A stretch of 64,000 nt of DNA from an uncultured Oscillospiraceae bacterium. GTDB lineage: Bacteria; Bacillota; Clostridia; Oscillospirales; Oscillospiraceae. A program made the position numbers and the translations under genes. The DNA lies in NCBI GenBank assembly GCA_944385395.1, contig CALWXA010000100.1:1-64000 (forward strand), read 5' to 3'. Shown here in pieces: positions 50,104 to 58,110 of this stretch; position 1 is the stretch's first letter, and every line of letters begins with the position of its first letter. The notes under the pieces were generated by a model. That model worked only from the letters and a program-made list of their open reading frames with translations. It did no database searches and was not told the DNA's origin.

Positions 50104-51606
50104 TCAGACCTCCTGCTTGGAGGCCCGCAGCACCACGTCGTGGGCACCGCCTTCCACGATGGACACGGAGGACACCAGCGTCAGCCGGGCCTTCTCCTGA
50201 AGCTCGGGGATGGTCAGGGCGCCGCAGTTGCACATAGTGGAACGCACCTTGGCGAGGGTAGTGGCCACACCGCCGGAAAGATGGCCCGCGTAGGGGACAT
50301 AGGAATCCACGCCCTCTTCAAAGCTCAGCTTCTTGGCGCCGCCCAGATCATAGCGCTGCCAGTTCCGGGCACGGCTGGAGCCTTCACCCCAGTACTCCTT
50401 CATGATGGTGCCGCCCACATTCACCTTGGCGGTGGGGCTTTCATCGAACCGGGCGAAGTACCGGCCCAGCATCACGAAGTCGGCGCCCATGGCCAGCGCC
50501 AGCGTGATGTGATGGTCGTGCACGATACCGCCGTCGGAGCAGACGGGAACATAGATGCCGGTTTCTTTGTAATACTCATCCCGGGCCTTGCACACTTCGA
50601 TGACTGCGGTAGCCTGACCGCGGCCAATGCCCTTGGTCTCGCGGGTGATGCAGATGGAGCCGCCGCCGATGCCTACCTTCACGAAATCAGCGCCGCAGTC
50701 AGCCAGGAAACGGAAGCCTTCCCGGTCCACTACATTGCCGGCGCCTACCTTGACGCTGTCGCCATAGCGCTCCCGGATCCATTCCAGGGTCAGCTTCTGC
50801 CACTCGGAAAAGCCCTCGGAAGAGTCGATGCACAGTACGTCGGCCCCGGCTTCCACCAGTGCCGGTACCCGCTCGGCATAGTCCCGGGTATTGATGCCGG
50901 CACCTACTACGTAACGCTTGTGGGCGTCCAGCAGCTCCAGAGGATTACTCTTGTGGGTGTCGTAGTCCTTGCGGAACACGAAGCAGACCAGGCAGTCGTT
51001 TTCATCCACGATGGGCAGGGCGTTGAGCTTGTGATCCCAGATGATGTCGTTGGCCACTTTGAGAGAGGTACCTTCAGGGGCGGTGATGAGCTTTTCCCGG
51101 GGGGTCATGAAGGAAGAGACTTTCTCGTCCGGGGACATCCGGCTTACCCGGTAGTCACGGCCGGTGACGATGCCCAGGAGTTTGCCGTGGGAGGTACCGT
51201 CATGGGTGACAGCCACGGTGGAGTGGCCGGTCTGCTCCTTCAGAGCCAGGATATCCGCCAGGGTCTTGTCCGGGGTGATGTTGGAGTTGCTCTCCACAAA
51301 ACCGGCCTTGTAGTTTTTAACGGAGGCCACCATGGCGGCTTCGTCCTCGATACTCTGGGATCCGTAAATGAAAGCCACGCCGCCTTCCTTGGCCAGGGCG
51401 ATGGCCAGCCGGGAGCCGGAAACGGACTGCATGATGGCGGAGATCATGGGGATCTTCAGCGACAGAGCCGGTTTTTCGCCCTTGCGATAGCGGACCAGGG
51501 GCGTTTCCAAAGAAACGGCAGCAGGTACGCACTCGCTGGAGGAGTACCCCGGGATCAGCAGGTACTCATTAAAAGTGTGGGACGGTTCAGAGTAAAAATA
51601 AGCCAT
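50104..51606 (-). CDS. guaB: Inosine-5'-monophosphate dehydrogenase
   Basis: A 500-residue IMP dehydrogenase that oxidises IMP to XMP, opening the guanine branch. The catalytic cysteine is in [10 protein letters not shown] near residues 316-325. A CBS-domain pair lies at about 95-215 ([16 protein letters not shown] near 164-179), and [12 protein letters not shown] near 375-386 is conserved. The active-site loop differs from the usual GSICTTR form. I chose the ATG at 51606 with GAGGTG upstream. It is divergent from the purine operon, so both branches share one intergenic region. Confidence 0.88.
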   Translation of the reverse strand: MAYFYSEPSHTFNEYLLIPGYSSSECVPAAVSLETPLVRYRKGEKPALSLKIPMISAIMQSVSGSRLAIALAKEGGVAFIYGSQSIEDEAAMVASVKNYKAGFVESNSNITPDKTLADILALKEQTGHSTVAVTHDGTSHGKLLGIVTGRDYRVSRMSPDEKVSSFMTPREKLITAPEGTSLKVANDIIWDHKLNALPIVDENDCLVCFVFRKDYDTHKSNPLELLDAHKRYVVGAGINTRDYAERVPALVEAGADVLCIDSSEGFSEWQKLTLEWIRERYGDSVKVGAGNVVDREGFRFLADCGADFVKVGIGGGSICITRETKGIGRGQATAVIEVCKARDEYYKETGIYVPVCSDGGIVHDHHITLALAMGADFVMLGRYFARFDESPTAKVNVGGTIMKEYWGEGSSRARNWQRYDLGGAKKLSFEEGVDSYVPYAGHLSGGVATTLAKVRSTMCNCGALTIPELQEKARLTLVSSVSIVEGGAHDVVLRASKQEV

Positions 51607-51695
51607 GGTGAACACCTCACAGATAGATTTGAAAAAAGACATTCCAGGCTCGCCGTGAACTTGAAATGCCGCAGGACAAAGGGTGTATTTAAGTC

Positions 51696-51724
51696 AGTAT
51701 AGCACGTCCCGCTCCGTTCGCCAA
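51696..51724 (-). promoter_or_regulatory. SigA promoter for guaB
   Basis: On the minus strand, TTGGCG (51719-51724), a 17-base spacer and TATACT (51696-51701) with a TG extension. The leader before guaB is about 83 bases. The stretch from 51725 to 51865, between this promoter and the purE promoter, holds nothing else I can support. Confidence 0.7.
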
Positions 51725-51865
51725 CACCCAAAACGGACAATCTCTGGGAAAAATTGCTGCCAGATTTTGACACATTCCACCAGAAGGGACGGCGGAGTGC
51801 TTCTGCCATAAACGAAGCTGAAACCTCCCATCAAAACACGGTATGGCAGAGGGGTGGATTGTCGA

Positions 51866-51894
51866 TTGACGAAAAAAGTTGCCGCCGATATAAT
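51866..51894 (+). promoter_or_regulatory. SigA promoter for the purine operon
   Basis: TTGACG (51866-51871), a 17-base spacer and a perfect TATAAT (51889-51894). It is among the best promoters in the window, consistent with a highly expressed operon. RNA should start near 51901. Confidence 0.88.
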
Positions 51895-51900
51895 AAATCT

Positions 51901-51998
51901 TGTCAGGAGAAGGGCTTGGAAAAGCCCGTCTTCCGCAAGACGGATGAGCCCGCAAAGCGGCGTTGTCCGCTTATTTTTTTGCCGCAGGAGGAGAACAC
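51901..51998 (+). promoter_or_regulatory. Structured purE leader with terminator, candidate riboswitch or attenuator
   Basis: Within about 98 bases the leader forms hairpin 1 (51912-51917 with 51922-51927) and hairpin 2 (51926-51932 with 51937-51943). A terminator-like hairpin follows (51955-51960 with 51967-51972, then ATTTTTTT). The first arm GGGCTT can instead pair with GAGCCC (51946-51951), and GCGGC near 51957 can pair with GCCGC (51981-51985), next to the AGGAGGAG ribosome-binding site. Competing structures and a terminator ahead of purE are the mark of attenuation. It does not match the purine, ZTP or PRPP riboswitch cores I know. Confidence 0.55.
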
Positions 51999-52487
51999 AT
52001 GAAGGTTGGAGTGGTGATGGGCAGCGTCAGCGACCTGCCGGTAGTGGAAAAAGGCATCAAGGTGCTGCAGGAATTCGGCGTTCCGGTGGAAGTACGGGTG
52101 CTGTCGGCTCACCGCTGCCCGGAAGAGGCCCGGGATTTTGCCGCCTCGGCCCGGGACAACGGCTTTGGCGTGCTCATTGCCGCTGCGGGTATGGCGGCCC
52201 ATCTGGCAGGCGCTCTGGCAGCCAATACCACGCTGCCGGTGATCGGCATTCCCTGCAAGTCCACCAACCTGGATGGGCTGGATGCGCTGCTGTCCACGGT
52301 GATGATGCCCTCCGGTATCCCGGTGGCTACGGTGGCGGTAGACGGCGCAAAAAACGCCGCCTTGCTGGCCATTGAGATACTGGCGGTAACGGATGCCGCC
52401 TTGGCTGCCAAGCTGGCAGATGCCCGCCGCCGTGAGACGAAAGCCGTACTGGAAAAGGATGCCCAGCTCCGGGCCCAGTATCAATAA
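51999..52487 (+). CDS. purE: N5-carboxyaminoimidazole ribonucleotide mutase
   Basis: A 162-residue class I PurE. GSVSDLP near residues 8-14, [11 protein letters not shown] near 34-44 and GMAAHLAG near 66-73 form the active site. PurK, which makes its N5-CAIR substrate, is not encoded in the window; it may be elsewhere, or PurE may use AIR and CO2 as in class II. AGGAGGAG precedes the ATG. It is the first gene of the purine operon, behind a leader with a terminator. Confidence 0.93.
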   Translation: MKVGVVMGSVSDLPVVEKGIKVLQEFGVPVEVRVLSAHRCPEEARDFAASARDNGFGVLIAAAGMAAHLAGALAANTTLPVIGIPCKSTNLDGLDALLSTVMMPSGIPVATVAVDGAKNAALLAIEILAVTDAALAAKLADARRRETKAVLEKDAQLRAQYQ

Positions 52488-52542
52488 ACAGAAATCGTTC
52501 AACCAAGCCGCAAGGCGTGAATATCAAATGGAGGAAATCACT

Positions 52543-53223
52543 ATGAATCTTGTTTACACCGGAAAGACCAAGAATGTATACGCACTGGACAACGGCAACT
52601 ACCTGCTGAAGTTCAAGGACGACTGCACCGGCAAGGACGGCGTTTTTGATCCCGGTGAAAATTCCGTGGGCCTGACCATCGAGGGCGTGGGCGATGTGAA
52701 CCTGCGTATGTCCATCTATTTCTTTGAAAAGATCAACGCCGCCGGCATCAAGACCCACTATGTATCCGCAAACCTGGAAGATACCACCATGGAGGTGCTG
52801 CCGGCCACGGTGTTCGGCAAGGGCCTGGAAGTGATCTGCCGGTATAAGGCTGTGGGTTCCTTCTTCCGCCGCTATTCCGATTACTGCACCGAAGGTCAGG
52901 ATCTGCCCGCCTATGTGGAGACCACCTTCAAAAACGATGCCAAGGGCGATCCCCTGGTAACCAAGGACGGCCTGGTGGATCTGGGCGTCATGACCGCCAA
53001 GCAGTATGACGATCTGAAGGAAATGACCCAGAAGATCACCAAGATCGTGGCTGACGACCTGAAGGCCAAGGGTCTGGACCTGTACGACATCAAGTTCGAG
53101 TTCGGTTACGATGCTGACGGCAATGTGATGCTCATTGACGAGATCGCTTCCGGCAACATGCGGGTCTATCAGAATGGCCAGTACATCGATCCCATGACCC
53201 TCAACGGCCTGTTCTTTGCGTAA
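52543..53223 (+). CDS. purC: SAICAR synthetase
   Basis: A 226-residue enzyme that joins aspartate to CAIR using [14 protein letters not shown] near residues 3-13, [16 protein letters not shown] near 90-105, and the C-terminal [18 protein letters not shown] region near 183-200 are all typical. I chose the ATG at 52543, because GGAGGA is correctly spaced; an earlier ATG (52528) overlaps that site. It overlaps the next gene by one base. Confidence 0.93.
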   Translation: MNLVYTGKTKNVYALDNGNYLLKFKDDCTGKDGVFDPGENSVGLTIEGVGDVNLRMSIYFFEKINAAGIKTHYVSANLEDTTMEVLPATVFGKGLEVICRYKAVGSFFRRYSDYCTEGQDLPAYVETTFKNDAKGDPLVTKDGLVDLGVMTAKQYDDLKEMTQKITKIVADDLKAKGLDLYDIKFEFGYDADGNVMLIDEIASGNMRVYQNGQYIDPMTLNGLFFA

Positions 53224-54644
53224 TGGGCGGTTTTTTCGGAGCAGTATCCAGCCGCGACGTAGTATCGGATGTGTTTTTCGGGGTGGACTATCATTCCCAC
53301 TTGGGACCCCGCCGCGGCGGCATGGTGCTGTATGACAGCCAGAAGGGCTATCATCGGCAGATTCATAATATTGAAAGCACCCCTTTCCGCACCAAATTTG
53401 CCAAGGACCTTTCTGATTTCTCCGGCTGCAGCGGCATCGGCTGCATCAGTGACAGCGATCCCCAGCCGCTGCTGGTGCGTTCCCACCTGGGCCTGTACGC
53501 CATCACCACCGTGGGCATCATCAACAATGCAGAAGCCCTGGTGGAGGAGTATTTTTCCGATCACGGCCATCAGTTCATGGCCATGAGCTCCGGTGCAGTC
53601 AACGAATCCGAGCTCATTGCGGCCCTCATCAACCAAAAGGACTCCCTGGCAGAGGGCATTCGCCATGCCCAGGATGTCATTGAGGGCTCGGCTACCATGC
53701 TGATCCTGCAGGAGGACCGGATCATTGCCGCCCGGGACAAGCTGGGCCGCCTGCCGGTACTCATCGGCCGGAATGAAGAGGGCTGCTGCGTATCCTTCGA
53801 GTCCTTTGCCTACCGCAAGCTGGGCTATGCCGACGCCTACGAGCTGGGCCCCGGTGAGATCGTGGAGGTCCGCAGCGACGGTTGGAAGACCCTGCTGGCT
53901 GCAGGGGACAAGATGCGGATCTGCGCTTTCCTGTGGAGTTACTACGGCTATCCCAACTCCAATTATGAGGGCATCAACGTAGAGTGCATGCGCTGCCGCA
54001 ACGGTGAGATCATGGCACAGGACGAGCTGGATGCCGGTACGCTGCCGGAGGTGGATCTGGTGGCGGGCATGCCGGATTCCGGTATTCCCCACGCCATCGG
54101 TTATGCCAACTGCACCCATAAGCCCTTTGCCCGTCCCTTTGTGAAGTACACCCCCACCTGGGCCCGTTCCTTCATGGGCAGCGACCAGGTGGTGCGCAAC
54201 CAGGTGGCGGAGATGAAGCAGATCCCCGTGCCGGAGCTGATCCGTGACAAGAAGTTGCTGCTGGTGGACGATTCCATCGTCCGGGGCACTCAGCTGGGGG
54301 AGACGGTGGACCTGCTGTACAGCAACGGCGCCAAGGAAGTGCATATGCGCTCGGCCTGCCCGCCCCTGGCCTACAGCTGCAAATATCTGAATTTCTCCCG
54401 CAATAAGTCGGAGATGGACCTGCTGGTACGCCGGATCATCACGGAGCTGGAGGGTGAGACAGGTCTTGCCCATATCGACGAGTATACCGACCGCCGTACC
54501 GCCCGTGGCCAGAAACTGCTGGAGCGTATCTGCCAGCAGTTTGGCTTCAACTCCATGGGCTTCCAGAGCTTGGAGGGCCTGCTGCAGGCCATCGGCATGG
54601 ACGCTGACAGGGTGTGTACCTATTGCTGGACCGGCAAAGAATGA
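53223..54644 (+). CDS. purF: Amidophosphoribosyltransferase homologue lacking the N-terminal cysteine
   Basis: A 473-residue PurF-type protein for the first committed purine step, PRPP to phosphoribosylamine. The glutaminase half (about 1-235) begins MGGFFG, where active enzymes have a cysteine nucleophile (CG-FG). No upstream in-frame start would supply one. The phosphoribosyltransferase half keeps the PRPP loop LLLVDDSIVRGTQLGE near residues 345-360. Cysteines possibly ligating an iron-sulfur cluster are in CMRC, SACPP and the terminal CTYC (C465, C468). It may use ammonia directly or depend on another amidotransferase. It is the only PurF-like gene in this operon. Confidence 0.88.
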   Translation: MGGFFGAVSSRDVVSDVFFGVDYHSHLGPRRGGMVLYDSQKGYHRQIHNIESTPFRTKFAKDLSDFSGCSGIGCISDSDPQPLLVRSHLGLYAITTVGIINNAEALVEEYFSDHGHQFMAMSSGAVNESELIAALINQKDSLAEGIRHAQDVIEGSATMLILQEDRIIAARDKLGRLPVLIGRNEEGCCVSFESFAYRKLGYADAYELGPGEIVEVRSDGWKTLLAAGDKMRICAFLWSYYGYPNSNYEGINVECMRCRNGEIMAQDELDAGTLPEVDLVAGMPDSGIPHAIGYANCTHKPFARPFVKYTPTWARSFMGSDQVVRNQVAEMKQIPVPELIRDKKLLLVDDSIVRGTQLGETVDLLYSNGAKEVHMRSACPPLAYSCKYLNFSRNKSEMDLLVRRIITELEGETGLAHIDEYTDRRTARGQKLLERICQQFGFNSMGFQSLEGLLQAIGMDADRVCTYCWTGKE

Positions 54645-54664
54645 GAAGAAAGTGAGAACGTGAC

Positions 54665-55660
54665 ATGAGCAACAGCTATTCCGCCTCTTACGCTGCCGCC
54701 GGCGTGGATATTACCGCCGGCTACCGGGCCGTGGAGCTGATGAAGCAGCACATCGCCCGGACCAAAACTGCTGGCGCCATCGATACCATCGGCGGCTTCG
54801 GCGGTTCCTTCCTGCCGGACCTGGCAGGCCTGAAAGAGCCGGTGCTGGTTTCCGGCACCGACGGTGTGGGTACCAAGCTGAAGATCGCTTTTCTCCAGGA
54901 TAAGCACGACTCCATCGGCATCGACTGCGTGGCTATGTGCGTCAATGATATCATCTGCTGCGGCGCCAAGCCCCTGTTCTTCCTGGACTATATCGCCTGC
55001 GGCCGCAACGTGCCGGAGCGCATCGCCCAGATCGTAGCCGGTGTGGCGGAGGGCTGCGTCCAGTCCGGTGCCGCACTCATCGGCGGCGAGACGGCAGAGC
55101 ATCCCGGCATGATGCCCCAGGAGGAGTATGACCTGGCGGGCTTTGCCGTGGGTATCGTGGACCGGGCCAAGATGTATGACAAGAATACCGTTCAGCCCGG
55201 CGATGTGATCTTGGCCCTGCCTTCCAGCGGTGTGCATTCCAACGGCTTTTCTCTGGTGCGCAAGGTCTTTACCGAGGAGGAACTGGCAGGCCCTCTGGGC
55301 CGTGAGCTGCTGACGCCTACCCGGATCTATGTCCGTGACCTCCAGGCCATCAGCGCCAAGGCTACCATCAAGGCCTGCGCCCATATCACCGGCGGCGGCT
55401 TCTATGAGAATATCCCCCGTGCCCTGCCGGATGGCATCTGCGCCAGCATTGAAAAGAAGAATGTCCGCAAGCCGGAGATCTTCCATAAGATCGCCAAGGC
55501 CGGCAACGTGCCGGAGCGTGATATGTTCAACACCTATAACATGGGCGTGGGCATGTGCGTGGTGGTTTCTGCCGCCGATGCCGACGCCGCACTGGCGGCG
55601 GTGGAGGATGCCTATGTGCTGGGCGTCTGCAAGGAAGGTCAGGGCGTGGAGCTGTGGTAA
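54665..55660 (+). CDS. purM: Phosphoribosylformylglycinamidine cyclo-ligase (AIR synthetase)
   Basis: A 331-residue PurM that closes the imidazole ring from FGAM. GVDITAGYRAVELMK near residues 14-28, LVSGTDGVGTKLKIA near 60-74, the ALIGGETAEHPGMM motif near 137-150 and HITGGGFYENIPR near 240-252 are diagnostic. The start lies 20 bases after purF. The upstream signal is only moderate (AAGAAAGTGAG). Confidence 0.95.
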   Translation: MSNSYSASYAAAGVDITAGYRAVELMKQHIARTKTAGAIDTIGGFGGSFLPDLAGLKEPVLVSGTDGVGTKLKIAFLQDKHDSIGIDCVAMCVNDIICCGAKPLFFLDYIACGRNVPERIAQIVAGVAEGCVQSGAALIGGETAEHPGMMPQEEYDLAGFAVGIVDRAKMYDKNTVQPGDVILALPSSGVHSNGFSLVRKVFTEEELAGPLGRELLTPTRIYVRDLQAISAKATIKACAHITGGGFYENIPRALPDGICASIEKKNVRKPEIFHKIAKAGNVPERDMFNTYNMGVGMCVVVSAADADAALAAVEDAYVLGVCKEGQGVELW

Positions 55661-56220
55661 ACGTAGCGGTTTTCGTCTCCGGCGGCGGCACCAATCTCCA
55701 GGCCATTCTGGATGCCCAGGGCAGCGTGATCCAATCGGCCCGTGTGGCGCTGGTGATCGCCAGCCGCCCCGACGCCTATGCCCTGGAACGGGCAAAGAAC
55801 CATGGGATCCCTGCCCTGGTGCTCACCGATGAAGGGGAGATCCAGCATGCGCTGGAGCAGTATGACATCGGCCTCATCGTTCTGGCTGGTTATATGCGCA
55901 TTTTGTCCCCGGCCTTTACGGCCCGCTGGGCGGATCGGATTCTCAATGTCCATCCGTCCCTGATCCCTGCTTTCTGCGGCAAAGGGATGTACGGACTCCG
56001 TGTCCATGAGGCTGCTCTTGCAAAGGGTGTAAAGGTTACGGGCGCTACAGTCCATTTCGTCAATGAGATCCCCGACGGGGGCCGCATTCTCTATCAGAAG
56101 GCGGTGGAGATCCTGCCCGATGATACCCCCCAGACCCTGCAGCGCCGGGTGATGGAGCAGGCCGAGTGGATCCTGCTGCCCCGTGCGGTGGAATATGTTG
56201 CAAAGGAGATGCTGTCATGA
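55654..56220 (+). CDS. purN: Phosphoribosylglycinamide formyltransferase
   Basis: A 188-residue GAR transformylase that uses 10-formyl-THF. VFVSGGGTNLQAIL near residues 6-19 and the NVHPSLIPAFCGKGMYG region near 103-119 hold the active site. VTGATVHFVNE near 130-140 completes it. The start is a GTG at 55654, overlapping the purM stop by 7 bases; the ribosome-binding site is weak, so translation is probably coupled. Confidence 0.93.
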   Translation: MVNVAVFVSGGGTNLQAILDAQGSVIQSARVALVIASRPDAYALERAKNHGIPALVLTDEGEIQHALEQYDIGLIVLAGYMRILSPAFTARWADRILNVHPSLIPAFCGKGMYGLRVHEAALAKGVKVTGATVHFVNEIPDGGRILYQKAVEILPDDTPQTLQRRVMEQAEWILLPRAVEYVAKEMLS

Positions 56221-56849
56221 AGGATCTTTTGAAGCTTCTGCGGGAAACGTCCTATCCCGGCCGCGGAATCGTGGTAGGGAAGGACCGTGTGTATTACTTC
56301 ATCATGGGCCGCAGCGAAAACAGCCGCAACCGTATCTTTGTGGAGACGGAGGACGGCATCCGTACCCAGGCCTATGATCCGGCCAAGCTGTCGGACCCCA
56401 GTCTGATTATTTATCATCCGGTGCGCCGTGTGCCGGAAGGCCTTATCGTCACCAACGGTGACCAGACCGATACCATCCGGGACGCCGGTGATTTCCGTCG
56501 TGGCCTGATGCAGCGGGAGTATGAGCCCGACGAGCCCAACTATACCCCCCGCATTTCCACTATGCTCTATCCGGACGGCAGCTTCGAGATGTCCATCCTG
56601 AAGCGGCAGGACGGCCGCTGCCTGCGGGAATTCTTCTGCTATGAGGGCTGCGATGCGGGCCAGGGCTATTTCATCAGCACCTACCAGGGCGATGGAAATC
56701 CGCTGCCCACCTTTGCCGGTGAGCCTATTGCGGTGACCATGCCGGAGCCGGAGGAGGTCTGGGAAGCCCTCAATGGCGACAATAAGGTGTCCCTGTACGC
56801 CAATGTGGGCGGCCAGGTGCGGATTTTCAACAAGTATCCGGAGGCGTGA
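56217..56849 (+). CDS. purO: PurO-like IMP cyclohydrolase
   Basis: A 210-residue protein resembling the archaeal-type IMP cyclohydrolase PurO, which closes the final purine ring from FAICAR. The GRGIVVGKD start near residues 15-23, MGRSENSRNRIF near 31-42 and VTNGDQTDTIRD near 79-90 are shared with that family. In most bacteria this step is done by the N-terminal domain of PurH. Here the gene lies directly before a stand-alone AICAR transformylase, so the pair replaces bifunctional PurH. It overlaps purN by 4 bases. Confidence 0.85.
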   Translation: MKDLLKLLRETSYPGRGIVVGKDRVYYFIMGRSENSRNRIFVETEDGIRTQAYDPAKLSDPSLIIYHPVRRVPEGLIVTNGDQTDTIRDAGDFRRGLMQREYEPDEPNYTPRISTMLYPDGSFEMSILKRQDGRCLREFFCYEGCDAGQGYFISTYQGDGNPLPTFAGEPIAVTMPEPEEVWEALNGDNKVSLYANVGGQVRIFNKYPEA

Positions 56850-56850
56850 G

Positions 56851-58029
56851 ATGAAGGAATTTGAACTGAAATACGGCTGCAACCCCAACCAGAAGCCTGC
56901 CAGCATCTATATGAAGGACGGCTCCGAGCTGCCCATCCGGGTCCTCAATGGCCGGCCCGGCTATATCAATTTTCTGGATGCCCTCAACTCCTGGCAGCTG
57001 GTGCGTGAGCTGAAGGAGGCCACCGGCCTGTGCGCCGCCGCCTCCTTCAAGCATGTGTCGCCTGCCGGCGCCGCTGTGGGCTCTCCTCTGACGGAGCTGG
57101 AGCGGAAGATGTATTTTGTGGCGGCGGATGCTGAGCTCAGCGATATGGCCTGTGCCTACATCCGTGCCCGTGGCTCCGACCGTCTGTGCTCTTACGGCGA
57201 CTGGGCGGCTCTGTCCGACGTGTGTGACGCCGCCACCGCCCGGTATCTCCAGGCGGAGGTGTCCGACGGCATCATCGCTCCGGGCTATACCGACGAGGCG
57301 CTGGCGATCCTCAAGACCAAGAAGAAGGGCAACTATAACGTGGTGCAGATCGACCCTGCCTATGTACCGGCGGCGGAGGAGTGCAAGGACGTGTTCGGCG
57401 TCACCTTCCGCCAGGGCCATAACGATTTCCGCATCGATGAAAGCCTGCTGGGCAACATCGTTACCGACTGCAAGGATCTGCCTCAGCAGGCCCGGATCGA
57501 TATGCTGGTGGCCCTCATCACCCTGAAATATACCCAGTCCAATTCCGTGTGCTATGTGAAGAACGGCCAGGCCATCGGCGTAGGCGCCGGCCAGCAGAGC
57601 CGCATCCACTGCACCCGTCTGGCAGGCCAGAAGGCGGATAACTGGTATCTGCGGCAGCACCCCAAGGTACTGGCTTTGCAGTTTGTGGAGGGCATCCGCC
57701 GTCCCGACCGTGACAATGCCATCGATATCTATACTTCCGATGAGTACGAGGATATCCTGGCCGACGGCGTGTGGCAGCAGACCTTTGCCGTCTGCCCCCA
57801 GCCCCTGACGGTAGAGGAGAAGAAGGTGTGGATCGCCACCCAGTCCGGCCTGACTGTGGGCAGCGATGCCTTTTTCCCCTTCGGTGACAATGTGGAGCGT
57901 GCCCGGAAGAGCGGCGTACAGTATATCGCCCAGCCCGGCGGCTCCATCCGTGACGATCACGTCATCGACACGGCCAACAAATACGGTATGACCATGTGCT
58001 TTACAGGCATGCGCCTGTTCCACCATTAA
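56851..58029 (+). CDS. purH: Stand-alone AICAR transformylase (PurH C-terminal-type)
   Basis: A 392-residue enzyme that formylates AICAR with 10-formyl-THF. The active-site KHVSPAGAAVG (lysine 67 and histidine 68) lies near residues 67-77. This form is the one seen in eukaryotic ATIC rather than the common bacterial KH-NPCG. The N-terminal IMP cyclohydrolase (MGS-like) domain of bifunctional PurH is absent; that activity is supplied by the PurO-like protein encoded just upstream. GGAGG lies ahead of the ATG, in the end of the preceding gene. Confidence 0.9.
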   Translation: MKEFELKYGCNPNQKPASIYMKDGSELPIRVLNGRPGYINFLDALNSWQLVRELKEATGLCAAASFKHVSPAGAAVGSPLTELERKMYFVAADAELSDMACAYIRARGSDRLCSYGDWAALSDVCDAATARYLQAEVSDGIIAPGYTDEALAILKTKKKGNYNVVQIDPAYVPAAEECKDVFGVTFRQGHNDFRIDESLLGNIVTDCKDLPQQARIDMLVALITLKYTQSNSVCYVKNGQAIGVGAGQQSRIHCTRLAGQKADNWYLRQHPKVLALQFVEGIRRPDRDNAIDIYTSDEYEDILADGVWQQTFAVCPQPLTVEEKKVWIATQSGLTVGSDAFFPFGDNVERARKSGVQYIAQPGGSIRDDHVIDTANKYGMTMCFTGMRLFHH

Positions 58030-58033
58030 AGAA

Positions 58034-58095
58034 CATAAGGGGGAGTCTGCGCTCCCCCTTTTGGCGCGTTTTTTTCGATGGCCCGACGGCCATCG
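58034..58095 (+). promoter_or_regulatory. Two hairpins between purH and purD
   Basis: Hairpin A (58037-58045 with 58052-58060; 9 bp) is followed by TTTTGGCGCGTTTTTTT, resembling an imperfect terminator. Hairpin B (58076-58083 with 58088-58095; 8 bp, CGAC loop) sits just before the AGGAGGAAAG site of purD. They could lower or tune expression of purD-purL relative to the genes upstream. Confidence 0.5.
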
Positions 58096-58110
58096 GGTTA
58101 GGAGGAAAGT

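Noticed and set aside
51643..51865. PurR-type PurBox between guaB and purE
   Set aside because: CGTTCG near 51715 vaguely resembles half a PurBox, but the AT-rich flanks and the second copy required for B. subtilis PurR are missing.
51901..51998. Known purine, ZTP or PRPP riboswitch in the purE leader
   Set aside because: The conserved loop sequences of these classes, such as the ZTP core or the purine three-way junction, are not present. The leader is kept only as an unnamed attenuator candidate.
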